Origin: Pseudomonas sp. Marseille-Q3773
GTDB taxonomy: Bacteria; Pseudomonadota; Gammaproteobacteria; Pseudomonadales; Pseudomonadaceae
Reading direction: 5' to 3'
Length of the DNA stretch: 64,000 nt
NCBI RefSeq assembly: GCF_916618955.1
Contig: NZ_OU745390.1
Location: forward strand, 1,240,001 to 1,304,000
Each line of letters starts with the position of its first letter. The stretch's first letter is position 1. The translations under genes were made by a program, and so were the position numbers. Below, in pieces: positions 16,404-27,626 of this stretch. The notes beneath the pieces are model-generated. The model saw only the letters and a program-made list of their open reading frames with translations, had not been told where the DNA came from and did no database searches.

Positions 16404-19400
16404 ACCTCTCGCGCCTGTTCATCCTGCGGCCGGTCGCCACCACGCTGAGCATGCTGGCCATCGTCCTGGCCGGCCTGATCGCCTACAAGCTGCTGCCGGT
16501 TTCCGCCTTGCCGCAGGTCGATTACCCGACCATCCGGGTCATGACCCTGTATCCCGGCGCCAGCCCGCAGGTGATGACCAGCGCTGTTACCGCACCCCTG
16601 GAGCGCCAGTTCGGGCAGATGCCGGGCCTGGAGCAGATGGCTTCGACCAGCTCCGGTGGTGCCTCGGTGCTGACCCTGCGCTTCAACCTCGACATGAACA
16701 TGGACGTCGCCGAGCAGCAGGTGCAGGCCGCGATCAATGCCGCCAGCAACCTGTTGCCCAGCGACCTGCCGGCGCCGCCGGTGTACAACAAGGTCAACCC
16801 GGCCGACACCCCGGTGCTGACCCTGGCCATATCCAGCAAGACCATGCCGCTGCCCAAGCTCAACGACCTGGTCGACACCCGTGTGGCGCAGAAGCTCGCG
16901 CAAATCAGTGGCGTGGGCATGGTCAGCATCGCCGGCGGCCAGCGCCAGGCAGTGCGGATCAAGGTCAACGTCGATGCGCTGGCCGCCAACGGCCTGAACC
17001 TGGAGGACGTGCGCACCCTGATCGGCGCCTCCAACGTCAACCAGCCCAAGGGCAACTTCGACGGGCCGACCCGCGTCTCGATGCTCGACGCCAACGACCA
17101 GCTGCGCTCTCCCGAGGAATACGCCAACCTGATCCTGGCCTACAACAACGGTGCACCGCTGCGTCTGAAGGACGTCGCCGAAATCGTCGATGGCGCGGAA
17201 AACGAGCGCCTGGCCGCCTGGGCCAACGACAACCATGCGGTGCTGCTGAACATCCAGCGCCAACCGGGCGCCAACGTCATCGAGGTGGTCGACCGCATCA
17301 AGAACCTGTTGCCTTCGATCACCGACAACCTGCCGGCCGGCCTCGATGTCTCGGTGCTGACCGACCGCACCCAGACCATCCGTGCCGCGGTCAAGGACGT
17401 GCAGCACGAACTGCTGATCGCCATCGCCCTGGTGGTGATGGTCACCTTCGTCTTCCTGCGCCGCTTCAGTGCCACCATCATTCCGTCGATTGCCGTACCG
17501 TTGTCGCTGATCGGCACCTTCGGCGTCATGTACCTGGCCGGTTTCTCGGTCAACAATCTGACGCTGATGGCCCTGACCATCGCCACCGGCTTCGTGGTCG
17601 ACGATGCCATCGTCATGCTGGAGAACATCTCCCGGCACATCGAGGAGGGCGAGACGCCCCTGCAGGCGGCGCTCAAGGGCGCGCGGCAGATCGGCTTCAC
17701 CCTGGTTTCGCTGACGTTCTCGCTGATTGCGGTACTGATCCCACTGCTGTTCATGGCCGATGTGGTCGGCCGCCTGTTCCGTGAGTTCGCCATCACCCTG
17801 GCAGTGGCCATCCTGATTTCCCTGGTAGTGTCGCTGACCCTCACGCCGATGATGTGCGCGCGCCTGCTCAAGCGTGAGCCCGAGCCTGAAGCTCAGGGCC
17901 GTTTCTACCGCGCCAGTGGCGCCTGGATCGACTGGTTGATCAGGCACTACGGCAGTGCCTTGCAATGGGTACTCAGGCACCAGCCGCTGACCTTGCTGGT
18001 GGCCGTGGCCAGCCTGGCGCTCACCGTGTTTCTGTACATGGTGGTGCCCAAGGGCTTCTTCCCGGTGCAGGACACCGGGGTGATCCAAGGCATTTCCGAA
18101 GCGCCGCAAGCCACCTCGTTCGCCGCCATGAGCGAGCGCCAGCAGGCGCTGAGCAAGGTGATCCTGCAGGATCCGGCGGTGCAGAGCCTGTCGTCCTACA
18201 TCGGCGTCGATGGCGACAACGCCACGCTCAACAGCGGCCGCCTGCTGATCAACCTCAAGCCACATGGCGAACGTGATGTCAGCGCCAGTGAGGTGATCAG
18301 CCGTCTGCAGCCGCAACTCGACCGCCTGGTGGGCATCCGCCTGTTCATGCAGCCGGTGCAGGACCTGAGCATCGAGGACCGGGTCAGCCGTACCCAGTAC
18401 CAGTTCAGCCTGTCCTCGCCGGATGCGGACCTGCTGGCGCAGTGGAGCGGCAAGCTGGTGCAGGCGCTGCAGCAGCGCCCGGAGCTGGCCGACGTGGCCA
18501 GCGACCTGCAGGACAAGGGCCTGCAGGTATACCTGGTGATTGACCGCGACATGGCCAGCCGACTGGGCATCAGCGTGTCGCAGATCACCAACGCCCTGTA
18601 CGACGCGTTCGGCCAACGGCAGATCTCCACCATCTACACTCAGGCCAGCCAGTACCGCGTGGTGCTGCAGTCGAAAGACGCGGCGGTCATTGGCCCGCAG
18701 GCGCTGGAGTCGGTCCATGTCAAGGCGAGCGATGGCGGCCAGGTGCGGCTGTCGGCCCTGGCGCGCATCGAGCAGCGCCAGGCGCAGCTGGCGATTTCCC
18801 ACATCGGCCAGTTCCCGGCGGTGACCCTGTCGTTCAATCTGGCCCACGGCGCATCGCTGGGCAAGGCGGTGCAGGTGATCGAGCAGGTGCAACAGGACAT
18901 CGGCATGCCGCTGGGCGTGCAGACCCGTTTCCAGGGCGCCGCCGAGGCGTTCCAGGCGTCGCTGTCGAGCACCCTGCTGCTGATTCTGGCGGCGGTGGTG
19001 ACCATGTACATCGTGCTCGGCGTGCTGTACGAAAGCTACATCCACCCGGTGACCATCCTGTCCACCCTGCCTTCGGCGGCGGTTGGGGCGTTGCTGGCCT
19101 TGCTCATCAGCGGCAATGACCTGGGCATGATCGCCATCATCGGCATCATCCTGCTGATCGGCATCGTCAAGAAGAACGCGATCATGATGATCGACTTTGC
19201 CCTCGAGGCCGAACGCCACCAGGGCATGAGCCCGCGAGATGCCATCTACCAGGCGGCACTGCTGCGCTTCCGGCCGATCCTGATGACCACCCTGGCCGCG
19301 CTGTTCGGCGCCGTGCCGCTGATGCTCGCTACCGGTTCCGGAGCCGAGCTGCGCCAGCCGCTGGGCCTGGTGATGGTCGGCGGGTTGCTGGTCAGCCAGG

Positions 19401-19498
19401 TGCTGACGCTGTTCACCACGCCGGTGATCTACCTGTACTTTGACCGCCTGGCCCGGCGCTGGCGCCCGGCCACTGACGCCAGGCAGGCCGAGGCATGA
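16400..19498 (+). CDS. mdtB: RND efflux pump subunit MdtB/MuxB
   Basis: This 1032-residue inner-membrane HAE1-type RND transporter has twelve membrane helices and two large periplasmic loops. The proton-relay aspartates are in TM4 ([13 protein letters not shown]), and the ending [15 protein letters not shown] in TM10-11 is equally conserved. In E. coli and P. aeruginosa the homologous pump is a heterotrimer of MdtB and MdtC, and the tandem second RND gene here fits that. Expected cargo, from E. coli and Pseudomonas work, includes novobiocin, bile salts and some beta-lactams. Both ends overlap neighbours as ATGA, indicating translational coupling. Confidence 0.93.
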   Translation: MNLSRLFILRPVATTLSMLAIVLAGLIAYKLLPVSALPQVDYPTIRVMTLYPGASPQVMTSAVTAPLERQFGQMPGLEQMASTSSGGASVLTLRFNLDMNMDVAEQQVQAAINAASNLLPSDLPAPPVYNKVNPADTPVLTLAISSKTMPLPKLNDLVDTRVAQKLAQISGVGMVSIAGGQRQAVRIKVNVDALAANGLNLEDVRTLIGASNVNQPKGNFDGPTRVSMLDANDQLRSPEEYANLILAYNNGAPLRLKDVAEIVDGAENERLAAWANDNHAVLLNIQRQPGANVIEVVDRIKNLLPSITDNLPAGLDVSVLTDRTQTIRAAVKDVQHELLIAIALVVMVTFVFLRRFSATIIPSIAVPLSLIGTFGVMYLAGFSVNNLTLMALTIATGFVVDDAIVMLENISRHIEEGETPLQAALKGARQIGFTLVSLTFSLIAVLIPLLFMADVVGRLFREFAITLAVAILISLVVSLTLTPMMCARLLKREPEPEAQGRFYRASGAWIDWLIRHYGSALQWVLRHQPLTLLVAVASLALTVFLYMVVPKGFFPVQDTGVIQGISEAPQATSFAAMSERQQALSKVILQDPAVQSLSSYIGVDGDNATLNSGRLLINLKPHGERDVSASEVISRLQPQLDRLVGIRLFMQPVQDLSIEDRVSRTQYQFSLSSPDADLLAQWSGKLVQALQQRPELADVASDLQDKGLQVYLVIDRDMASRLGISVSQITNALYDAFGQRQISTIYTQASQYRVVLQSKDAAVIGPQALESVHVKASDGGQVRLSALARIEQRQAQLAISHIGQFPAVTLSFNLAHGASLGKAVQVIEQVQQDIGMPLGVQTRFQGAAEAFQASLSSTLLLILAAVVTMYIVLGVLYESYIHPVTILSTLPSAAVGALLALLISGNDLGMIAIIGIILLIGIVKKNAIMMIDFALEAERHQGMSPRDAIYQAALLRFRPILMTTLAALFGAVPLMLATGSGAELRQPLGLVMVGGLLVSQVLTLFTTPVIYLYFDRLARRWRPATDARQAEA

Positions 19499-22400
19499 AC
19501 CTGTCCGGCCCGTTCATCCGTCGCCCGGTGGCGACCATGCTGTTGAGCCTGGCGATCATGCTGCTGGGTGGGGTCAGCTTCGGCCTGCTGCCGGTGGCAC
19601 CACTGCCGCAGATGGACTTCCCGGTGATCGTGGTGACGGCCAACCTGCCCGGCGCCAGCCCCGAGGTCATGGCCTCCACCGTGGCCACGCCGCTGGAACG
19701 CAAGCTGGGCAGCATCGCTGGCGTGACCACCTTGACCAGCAGCTCCAACCAGGGCTCCACCCGGGTGATCATCGGCTTCGAGATCGGCCGTGACATCGAC
19801 GGGGCGGCGCGCGAGGTGCAGGCCGCGATCAACGCTACCCGCAACCTGTTGCCCAGCGGCATGCGCAGCATGCCCACGTACAAGAAGGTCAACCCCTCGC
19901 AGGCGCCGATCATGGTGCTGTCGCTGACCTCCGATGTGCTGCAGAAAGGCCAGCTGTATGACCTGGCCGACACCATCCTGGCACAAAGCCTGGCCCAGGT
20001 GCCGGGGGTAGGGGAGGTGCAGATTGGCGGCAGCTCGCTGCCGGCGGTGCGTATCGCCGTCGAGCCGCAATTGCTCAACCAGTATGGCCTGTCGCTGGAC
20101 GAGGTGCGCACGGCGGTGGCCAATGCCAACCAGCGCCGGCCCATGGGCTTTGTCGAGGATGCCGGGCGTAACTGGCAGGTGCGTGCCAACGACCAGCTGG
20201 AAAGCGCCAGTGACTACGAGCCGGTGGTGATCCGCCAGCAGAACGGTACCATCCTGCGCCTGTCCGACGTGGCGACCATTACCGATGGTGTCGAGAACCG
20301 CTACAACAGCGGTTTCTTCAATGACCAGAGTGCCGTCCTGCTGGTGGTCAACCGCCAGAGCGGCGCCAACATCATCGAGACCGTGGACCAGATCAAGGCG
20401 CAACTGCCGGCCTTGCAGTCGTTGTTGCCGGCCAGCGTGCAACTGAACGTGGCCATGGACCGCTCGCCGGTGATCAAGGCCACCCTGAAGGAGGCCGAGC
20501 ACACCCTGCTGATCGCAGTGGTGCTGGTGATCCTGGTGGTCTACCTGTTCCTGGGCAGCCTGCGCGCCTCGCTGATCCCCAGCCTGGCAGTGCCGGTGTC
20601 GCTGGTGGGCACCTTCGCGGTCATGTACCTGTGTGGCTTCTCGCTCAACAACCTGTCGCTGATGGCGCTGATCCTGGCCATCGGTCTGGTGGTGGACGAT
20701 GCCATCGTGGTGCTGGAAAACATTTCCCGGCATATCGAGGATGGCCAGCCGCCGCTGAAGGCGGCCTACCTCGGTGCCAGGGAGGTGGGCTTCACCTTGC
20801 TGTCGATGAACGTGTCGCTGGTGGCAGTGTTCGTCTCCATCCTGTTCATGGGCGGCATCGTGCGCAACTTGTTCCAGGAGTTCTCGGTCACCCTGGCGGC
20901 AGCGATCATCGTGTCGCTGGTGGTTTCGCTGACCCTCACACCGATGCTGTGTGCCCGCTGGCTGAAACCGCACCGGGCCGAGCAGACCCGCCTGCAGCGC
21001 TGGAGCGACAAGTTGCACCGGAACATGGTCGAGGCCTATGACCGCAGCCTGGGCTGGGCCTTGCGGCACAAGCGCCTGACCCTGGTCAGCCTGCTGGCGA
21101 CCATCGGCATCAACATTGCCCTGTATGTGGTGGTCCCCAAGACGCTGATGCCGCAGCAGGACACTGGCCAGCTGATGGGCTTCATCCGGGGTGACGACGG
21201 TTTGTCGTTCAGCGTGATGCAACCGAAGATGGAAATCTACCGCCGTGCCTTGCTGGCCGACCCGGCGGTGCAGAGCGTTGCCGGTTTCATCGGTGGCAAC
21301 AGCGGCACGAACAACGCCTTCGTGCTGGTGCGCCTGAAACCGATCCACGAGCGCAAGCTCGATGCGCAGAAGGTGATCGAACGTCTGCGCAAAGAGATGC
21401 CCAAGGTGCCAGGCGGGCGCCTGTTCCTGATGGCCGACCAGGACCTGCAACTGGGCGGCGGCGGCCGTGACCAGACCTCGTCGCAGTACCTGTACACCTT
21501 GCAGAGTGGCGACCTGGCGGCGTTGCGCGAATGGTTCCCGAAAGTGGTCGCGGCACTGCGTGCGCTGCCGCAGCTGACCGCCATCGATGCCCGCGACGGG
21601 GCCGGGACCCAGCAGGTGACCCTGGTGGTCGACCGTGACCAGGCCAAGCGCCTGGGGATCGACATGGACATGGTCACCACGGTGCTGAACAACGCCTACA
21701 GCCAACGGCAGATCTCCACCGTCTACGACAGCCTCAACCAGTACCAGGTGGTGCTGGAGATCAACCCGAAATACGCCTGGGACCCGAGCACGCTGGAACA
21801 GGTGCAGGTAATCACCGCTGATGGTGCCCGTGTTCCGCTGTCGACCATCGCCCATTACGAGAACAGCCTGGCCAACGACCGGGTCAGCCATGAAGGGCAA
21901 TTCGCGGCCGAAAGCATCGCCTTCGACATCGCCGAAGGCTACAGCCCCGACCAGGCCATGGCGGCGCTGGAGCGCGCAGTGGCCAAGCTGGGCCTGCCGG
22001 AGGAAGTGATTGCCAGGCTCGGTGGCAGTGCCGACGCCTTTGCCAAGACCCAGCAAGGCCAGCCGCTGATGATCCTGGGCGCGCTGGTGCTGGTGTACCT
22101 GGTGCTGGGCATCCTCTATGAAAGCTACATCCACCCCTTGACCATTCTGTCCACGTTGCCCTCGGCCGGCGTTGGCGCCTTGCTGGCGCTGTACCTCACT
22201 GGCGGCGAATTCAGCCTGATCTCGCTGCTCGGGTTGTTCTTGCTGATCGGCGTGGTGAAGAAAAACGCCATCCTGATGATCGACCTGGCCCTGCAGTTGG
22301 AACGTCATCAGGGCCTGTCACCGGAGGAGTCGATCCGCCGTGCCTGCCTGCTGCGCCTGCGGCCGATCCTGATGACCACCCTGGCGGCCATTCTCGGCGC

Positions 22401-22602
22401 CTTGCCGCTGCTGCTGAGCCGCGCCGAAGGTGCGGAAATGCGCCAACCGCTGGGCCTGACCATCATCGGAGGGCTGGTGTTCAGCCAGGTCCTCACTCTT
22501 TACACGACGCCGGTGGTGTACCTGTACCTGGACCGCCTGCGTCACCGTTTCAACCGTTGGCGCGGCGTGCGCACCGACGCCGCCCTGGATACCCCGCTAT
22601 GA
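19495..22602 (+). CDS. mdtC: RND efflux pump subunit MdtC/MuxC
   Basis: This second RND subunit of the heteromeric pump has 1035 residues. It carries the paired TM4 aspartates in [19 protein letters not shown] and the TM11 segment [16 protein letters not shown]. It aligns by eye with the preceding subunit along its length (for example [17 protein letters not shown] against [17 protein letters not shown]), so the two arose by an old duplication. In E. coli the C-type subunit forms the minor partner in an MdtB2-MdtC trimer. Overlaps of 4 bp join it to mdtB and to opmB. Confidence 0.93.
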   Translation: MNLSGPFIRRPVATMLLSLAIMLLGGVSFGLLPVAPLPQMDFPVIVVTANLPGASPEVMASTVATPLERKLGSIAGVTTLTSSSNQGSTRVIIGFEIGRDIDGAAREVQAAINATRNLLPSGMRSMPTYKKVNPSQAPIMVLSLTSDVLQKGQLYDLADTILAQSLAQVPGVGEVQIGGSSLPAVRIAVEPQLLNQYGLSLDEVRTAVANANQRRPMGFVEDAGRNWQVRANDQLESASDYEPVVIRQQNGTILRLSDVATITDGVENRYNSGFFNDQSAVLLVVNRQSGANIIETVDQIKAQLPALQSLLPASVQLNVAMDRSPVIKATLKEAEHTLLIAVVLVILVVYLFLGSLRASLIPSLAVPVSLVGTFAVMYLCGFSLNNLSLMALILAIGLVVDDAIVVLENISRHIEDGQPPLKAAYLGAREVGFTLLSMNVSLVAVFVSILFMGGIVRNLFQEFSVTLAAAIIVSLVVSLTLTPMLCARWLKPHRAEQTRLQRWSDKLHRNMVEAYDRSLGWALRHKRLTLVSLLATIGINIALYVVVPKTLMPQQDTGQLMGFIRGDDGLSFSVMQPKMEIYRRALLADPAVQSVAGFIGGNSGTNNAFVLVRLKPIHERKLDAQKVIERLRKEMPKVPGGRLFLMADQDLQLGGGGRDQTSSQYLYTLQSGDLAALREWFPKVVAALRALPQLTAIDARDGAGTQQVTLVVDRDQAKRLGIDMDMVTTVLNNAYSQRQISTVYDSLNQYQVVLEINPKYAWDPSTLEQVQVITADGARVPLSTIAHYENSLANDRVSHEGQFAAESIAFDIAEGYSPDQAMAALERAVAKLGLPEEVIARLGGSADAFAKTQQGQPLMILGALVLVYLVLGILYESYIHPLTILSTLPSAGVGALLALYLTGGEFSLISLLGLFLLIGVVKKNAILMIDLALQLERHQGLSPEESIRRACLLRLRPILMTTLAAILGALPLLLSRAEGAEMRQPLGLTIIGGLVFSQVLTLYTTPVVYLYLDRLRHRFNRWRGVRTDAALDTPL

Positions 22603-24086
22603 ATTTTGCCCAGACCCCGCTTCACCGAACCCTGCAGGTGCTGGCCCGTGCGCGTGGCTCACGCCTGCTCGGTGCCGGGTTGTGCGTGGCCTTGCTCAGT
22701 GCCTGCACCCTGAGCCCGGATTATCATCGCCCTGAGACGAGTGGCACGGCGCATTTCAAACACGCCGCAGGCTGGACCCAGGCCACGCCGTCCGATGCCA
22801 TCGCCCGCGGGGCCTGGTGGGAAATCTACGGCGATGCCGGGCTCAATGCGCTGGTCGAGGAACTGAACCGCAGCAACCAGACGGTGGCGCAATCCGAAGC
22901 CCAGTATCGCCAGGCCCAGGCGCTGGTTCGCAGCAGCCGCGCAGCGCTGTTCCCCAGCCTCGACCTGAGTGTCGGCAAGAACCGCTCGGCCCAGGGCACC
23001 GGCAGTTCCAGTTCCAGCCTGTCCAACAACAGCAGCGGCATTCGCAACACCTACAATGCCCAGCTCGGCGTCAGCTGGGAAATCGACCTGTGGGGCAAGC
23101 TGCGCGAAACCCTCGATGCCAACCAGGCCAGTGCCGAAGCCAGCCTGGCCGACCTGGCCTCGATCCGCCTCAGCCAGCAGTCGGAACTGGTGCAGAACTA
23201 CCTGCAACTGCGGGTGATCGACGAGCAGAAGCGCCTGCTGGAAGCCACCGTGGCGGCCTATGAGCGCTCGCTGCGGATGACCCAGAACCAGTACCGCGCG
23301 GGCGTTGCCGGCCCGGATGCGGTGGCCCAGGCGCGTACCCAGCTGAAAACCACTCAGGCTGACCTGATCGACCTGGCCTGGCAGCGTGCGCAATTCGAGA
23401 ATGCCATTGCCGTGTTGCTGGGCAAGACGCCGGCCGAATTCGCCCTGGCCGACAGCAAGCGCATACCGGCGCTGCCGCAGATACCGGTGTCGCTGCCTTC
23501 GCAGTTGCTCGAACGGCGCCCGGACATCGCCGCCGCCGAACGCAATGTGATGGCTGCCAACGCCAATATCGGTGTGGCGCGGGCGGCGTATTTCCCCGAC
23601 CTCAGCCTGAGCATGAGTGGCGGCTATTCCAGCAGCAGTTTCAACAACTGGATCGAACTGCCCAACCGCTACTGGTCGGTGGGCCCGCAGCTGGCGCTGA
23701 CCTTGTTCGACGCCGGCAAGCGCAGCGCCGAAGTGGACCGCACCGTGGCGGTGTATGACCAGACGGTGGCGCAGTACCGCCAGACTGTGCTCGATGGCTT
23801 CAAGGAAGTGGAGAACTTGCTGGTGCAGTTGAAGGTGTATGGCGATGAGGCAGTGGTACGCCAGGAAGCGCTGGATGCTGCGCGCGAGTCGCTGCGCCTG
23901 ACCGAAAACCAGTACCGCGCGGGGCTGATCGGCTACCTCGATGTGGTCAATGTGCAGACCACCGCGCTGAGCAACGAGCGCAGTGTGTTGAACCTGCTGC
24001 AAGGGCGACTGGTTGCCAGCGTGCAACTGATTGCCGCGCTGGGCGGCGGCTGGGACGCCGGGCAGGCATTCGCCGGGCAGGACTGA
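22599..24086 (+). CDS. opmB: Outer-membrane efflux lipoprotein of the OprM/NodT family
   Basis: This 495-residue outer-membrane channel completes the tripartite pump. A lipobox LLSAC places the acylated cysteine at C36 after a hydrophobic leader, and CTLSPDYHRPE resembles mature OprM-family N termini. Two OEP repeats cover about 80-280 and 290-485. The frame is open from 22557, but ATG 22599 overlaps the mdtC stop (ATGA), which fixes the start. A Ser-rich GTGSSSSSLSNNSSG stretch near residue 140 and SSSSFNNW near 345 are typical of the extracellular loops. P. aeruginosa uses the same muxABC-opmB order. Confidence 0.9.
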   Translation: MNFAQTPLHRTLQVLARARGSRLLGAGLCVALLSACTLSPDYHRPETSGTAHFKHAAGWTQATPSDAIARGAWWEIYGDAGLNALVEELNRSNQTVAQSEAQYRQAQALVRSSRAALFPSLDLSVGKNRSAQGTGSSSSSLSNNSSGIRNTYNAQLGVSWEIDLWGKLRETLDANQASAEASLADLASIRLSQQSELVQNYLQLRVIDEQKRLLEATVAAYERSLRMTQNQYRAGVAGPDAVAQARTQLKTTQADLIDLAWQRAQFENAIAVLLGKTPAEFALADSKRIPALPQIPVSLPSQLLERRPDIAAAERNVMAANANIGVARAAYFPDLSLSMSGGYSSSSFNNWIELPNRYWSVGPQLALTLFDAGKRSAEVDRTVAVYDQTVAQYRQTVLDGFKEVENLLVQLKVYGDEAVVRQEALDAARESLRLTENQYRAGLIGYLDVVNVQTTALSNERSVLNLLQGRLVASVQLIAALGGGWDAGQAFAGQD

Positions 24087-24188
24087 CCTGCCTGGCTACT
24101 GCAAGGCACAAAAACCCCGTGCGTTTCGCCTAAGCTTGAGTACAATCGTCAGCTTTTTCGGGCCTGGGCCCGCCCCCTGGAACTTCCA

Positions 24189-26279
24189 ATGCTGACCGGT
24201 AGCTACTCCTCTTCGCTGGTGTTGATTTCGCTGTGCGTGGCGATCCTGGCGTCCTATACCGCGCTTGACCTGACCGGACGCATCGCCATGGCGAAGGGCC
24301 GCGCTGCGTTGCTGTGGATGGGGGGTGGCGCACTGGCCATGGGTATCGGTGTATGGTCGATGCACTTCATCGGCATGCTCGCCTTCAGCCTGCCCATCGA
24401 CCTGGGCTATGACCTGGCCCTGACCGCCTTTTCGCTGTTGATCGCGGTAATTTCCTCAGGGTTTGCCTTGTGGCTGGTCAGCCAGCCGAGCCTGCCGTGG
24501 CTGCAGCTGGTGTTTGGCGCGTTGGTCATGGGCGCCGGCATCGCCTGCATGCACTACACCGGCATGGCGGCGCTGCGCATGCTGCCAGGCATCGACTACG
24601 ACCCGACACTGTTGGGCGCCTCGTTGCTGATTGCCGTTGGCGCCTCGGCGGCGGCCTTGTGGATTGCCTTCCGCCTGCGCGCGCACACCCCCTACGTGCG
24701 GCAGATCCGCGGCCTTGCGGCGGTGGTGATGGGTTTTGCCATCGTCGGCATGCACTACACCGGCATGGCTGCGGCGAATTTTCCCGAGGGCAGCTTCTGC
24801 GGCGCGCTGGCGGCCGGGGGCTTGCAGGGCGATGGTCTGGTCTACCTGGTGCTGATCACCACCCTGGCGGTGCTGGCCGTGGCCTTGCTCACTTCGGTGC
24901 TGGATGCCCGCCTGGAGGCACGCACTGCCGAACTGGCCCGGTCGCTGACCCTGGCCAACCAGGAGCTCACCCAGCTGGCGTTGCACGACACCCTCACCGA
25001 CCTGCCCAACCGCACCCTGCTGGCCGACCGTATCGAGCAAGCCATCGCCAAGGTGGCGGAGCAGGGCGGCTGCTTTGCCCTGATGTTCATCGACCTGGAT
25101 GGCTTCAAACCGGTCAATGATGCCTTCGGCCACCACATCGGCGACTTGCTGCTCAAGGCCGTGGCGGCCCGCCTGCGCGGTCATCTGCACAGCCAGGATA
25201 CGCTGGCGCGCATCGGCGGCGACGAATTCGTGCTGCTGGTGGAATTGCAGGAGCCAAACGATGCCGTGGACGTGGCGGTGAAGCAGGTCAACCTGGTGTC
25301 ACGGCCGTTCCGCGTGGCCGAGCATGACCTGCAACTGTCGGCGAGCCTGGGTATCGTCCTGTACCCGGGCAATGGCCAGGACCAGCACGAGCTGCTGCGT
25401 AATGCCGACGCCGCCATGTACCACGTCAAAAGCGCTGGCAAGAACGGCTACAGCTTCTTCGACGTGTCGATGAACAGCAATGCCCGCCAGCAACTGCAAC
25501 TTGTGCAGGACCTGCGCCAGGCGCTGGAGCAGCGCCAGTTCCGCCTGCATTATCAGCCCAAGTTCGACGCCCAGGCGTGCCAGCCGATCGGTGCCGAGGC
25601 CTTGCTGCGCTGGGAGCATCCGCAGCAGGGCATGCTGCTGCCTGATCGCTTCATTGGCCTGGCGGAAAAGACCGGTCTGATCATTCCTATCGGTGAGTGG
25701 GTGTTGATCGAGGCCTGCCGACAGATGCGCCAATGGCTGGATCAGGGGTACCAGGACTGGCGCATGGCCGTGAACCTGTCGGCTATCCAGTTCTGCCATG
25801 CCGGGCTGGTCGAAAGCGTGGCCCGGGCGTTGCAGCATAGCGGCTTGCCAGCCAATTGCCTGACCCTGGAAATCACCGAAACCACCGCCATGCACGACGC
25901 CGATGCCAGCCTGACAGTGCTGCAACGCCTGTCCGACATGGGTGTGGATCTGTCCATCGACGACTTTGGTACCGGCTATTCCAGCCTGATGTATCTCAAG
26001 CGCCTGCCGGCCAACGAGCTGAAGATCGACCGCGGTTTCGTGCGCGACCTGGAGCAGGACAGCGATGATGCGGCCATCGTTTCGGCGATCGTGGCGCTGG
26101 GCCAGGCGCTGGGGTTGCGTATCGTTGCCGAAGGGGTAGAAACCGACAAGCAGCAGGCCTTCCTGACCCGCCTGGGCTGTGATTCGCTGCAGGGCTACCT
26201 GCTGGGTCAGCCAGTGCCGGCTGAACAGTTCATGGGCAAGTTGCAGGCCATGCGTCAGGAAAATGCGGCAGTAGGTTAG
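24189..26279 (+). CDS. MHYT-GGDEF-EAL cyclic-di-GMP signalling protein
   Basis: This 696-residue inner-membrane protein has a seven-helix MHYT sensor (1-240), which may bind copper and sense a diatomic gas as proposed for this domain. The sensor motifs MHFIGM (58-63) and MHYTGM (121-126, 188-193) are all present. A diguanylate cyclase domain (about 265-425) with intact GGDEF at 343-347 follows, then a phosphodiesterase domain (about 440-690) with EALLR (470-474), DDFGTGYSS and EGVET. Both active sites look complete. The allosteric I-site position five residues before GGDEF reads HSQD instead of RxxD, so product inhibition may be absent. It is a single gene, and its stop overlaps the stop of the convergent DUF1652 gene. 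Confidence 0.93.
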   Translation: MLTGSYSSSLVLISLCVAILASYTALDLTGRIAMAKGRAALLWMGGGALAMGIGVWSMHFIGMLAFSLPIDLGYDLALTAFSLLIAVISSGFALWLVSQPSLPWLQLVFGALVMGAGIACMHYTGMAALRMLPGIDYDPTLLGASLLIAVGASAAALWIAFRLRAHTPYVRQIRGLAAVVMGFAIVGMHYTGMAAANFPEGSFCGALAAGGLQGDGLVYLVLITTLAVLAVALLTSVLDARLEARTAELARSLTLANQELTQLALHDTLTDLPNRTLLADRIEQAIAKVAEQGGCFALMFIDLDGFKPVNDAFGHHIGDLLLKAVAARLRGHLHSQDTLARIGGDEFVLLVELQEPNDAVDVAVKQVNLVSRPFRVAEHDLQLSASLGIVLYPGNGQDQHELLRNADAAMYHVKSAGKNGYSFFDVSMNSNARQQLQLVQDLRQALEQRQFRLHYQPKFDAQACQPIGAEALLRWEHPQQGMLLPDRFIGLAEKTGLIIPIGEWVLIEACRQMRQWLDQGYQDWRMAVNLSAIQFCHAGLVESVARALQHSGLPANCLTLEITETTAMHDADASLTVLQRLSDMGVDLSIDDFGTGYSSLMYLKRLPANELKIDRGFVRDLEQDSDDAAIVSAIVALGQALGLRIVAEGVETDKQQAFLTRLGCDSLQGYLLGQPVPAEQFMGKLQAMRQENAAVG

Positions 26280-26536
26280 ACCACATCACGCAGCGGGATG
26301 GCAGGGATGAAGGCATCCATTTCCGCTTCGACGGCTTCGATGATGCGCTCCACGTCCGCGGCAGCCATGATCGCCGCGCAGGGGATGCCGGCAATGGCCA
26401 GCAGGGTTTCGCCGGTGGCGCGGTCGAACAACCGCGCGACCATGCTGCGCGGCGCATCCATGCTGGCTTCGAAGCCCAGCGGGTGGAAATGCCAGCGCAT
26501 CACCTGGCAGGCGTTGGGGAACGTCATCTTGTTCAT
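26276..26536 (-). CDS. Small DUF1652-like protein of unknown function
   Basis: This 86-residue protein begins MNKMTFPNACQVMRWHFHPL and contains ARLFDRATGETLLAIAGI, which I recognise as the Pseudomonas-restricted DUF1652 family. No enzymatic motif, signal peptide or membrane helix is visible. The ATG at 26534-26536 is preceded by AGGAGGC-type sequence (a strong ribosome site), so a longer start is unlikely. Its TAA (26276-26278) overlaps the TAG of the convergent c-di-GMP gene (26277-26279). Function unknown. Confidence 0.75.
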   Translation of the reverse strand: MNKMTFPNACQVMRWHFHPLGFEASMDAPRSMVARLFDRATGETLLAIAGIPCAAIMAAADVERIIEAVEAEMDAFIPAIPLRDVV

Positions 26537-26810
26537 GCCAGCCTCCTTGTCCTTGCCTGGACGTGGTGAGCGGGTGGCCATCATGCTGTGGCCGCCGGGA
26601 AGGTAACCATAGCACCTGTCACGGGTGATTCTCGCTGGCAAATGCGACAAAAGTACTAATGCATGATGCCGGTCACATCCTTGGCCGCGCCACCGGCCTC
26701 CGCGTGCCGCTCAGGCAAGCGTCTTCCCGGCAGGATAGCGGCAATTGGCCTGGGGTCGCCCGCCGTTGCATCGGTGCCAGGTGACGGGTTTTTTCGGACG
26801 AACGGTGCGG

Positions 26811-27458
26811 TTAACCCAGCAAACCTGCCGCAATATTGATGGTAAACCCCAGGATCGCGGTATTGAAAACGAACCCCACCACTGAATGCGCCAGCACTAC
26901 CTTGCGCAGGCCGCGCCCGGCGACGCCGACATCCGAGGTTTGCACCGCCATGCTGATGGTGAACGAGAAGTAGTGGAAATCCCAATAATCCGGGTGGCGT
27001 TCGCCGTCGGCGAAACGCAGCGCGGGTTCATGGTTTTGCGCTGTGTAGAACAGCCGCGCGTAATGCAGGCTGAAAATGCAGCCGATCAACAGCCAGGAAC
27101 CGGCCACAGTCAGGCCCGTGTAGAGGTAGTGCAGGGCCAACGCTGTGCCTTGCAGGCCGCGGCTGGAGACCAACTGCAGGGTGACGGCGGCGAGGCTGGC
27201 AATGGCGGCGATGCACACGGTCAGCAGCACCAGGCCGGCGTTCTCGTCTTCGACGCGGGCGACCTTGTGTACTTTCGCCGGGGTCGCAGTCCAGGTCAGG
27301 TAGAACACCAGCAGCAGGTACAGCCAGACACCCAGGTTCCACCCGGCGAGGATGTGCTGAACGGTGTCGTCTGCAGGAATCAGCCACGCGCCGAGCAGGC
27401 CGACCAAGGTAGCGGCAGTCAGGCGCGGATGGGTGCGGGTCAGGCGGTGGAAAGCCAT
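26811..27458 (-). CDS. DUF1345 membrane protein (ion-channel-like fold)
   Basis: This 215-residue inner-membrane protein has about five hydrophobic segments and belongs to the DUF1345 family. The last 60 residues, [17 protein letters not shown] followed by [20 protein letters not shown], resemble the pore loop and final helix of two-helix potassium channels. TSDV stands where channels have the GYGD filter. The function is not established. The ATG at 27456-27458 gives a basic leader before the first helix. It is a single gene divergent from pgm (168-bp gap). The 274-bp space on its other side holds no visible gene. Confidence 0.8.
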   Translation of the reverse strand: MAFHRLTRTHPRLTAATLVGLLGAWLIPADDTVQHILAGWNLGVWLYLLLVFYLTWTATPAKVHKVARVEDENAGLVLLTVCIAAIASLAAVTLQLVSSRGLQGTALALHYLYTGLTVAGSWLLIGCIFSLHYARLFYTAQNHEPALRFADGERHPDYWDFHYFSFTISMAVQTSDVGVAGRGLRKVVLAHSVVGFVFNTAILGFTINIAAGLLG

Positions 27459-27626
27459 GTGGCCTCTCTGGCTAAGGGTGTGGCTACTACTCTAGACGGT
27501 CATGGCGCCCGGGCTGCATGGCCTGATGTTTCTTTGAGGTCGCCCATCGCACGGCATTGCAACTCTCAGTACACTGCACGCTCCAATCCCAACATCCCCA
27601 ACATCCGTTGAACTCGAGGTTTTTGC

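Noticed and set aside
16124..22308. Very long open frames (about 1031 and 959 codons) on the minus strand opposite mdtB and mdtC
   Set aside because: They mirror strongly conserved RND genes. Their translations are rich in H, Q, R and G without domains or helices, which is the usual by-product of GC-rich third codon positions.
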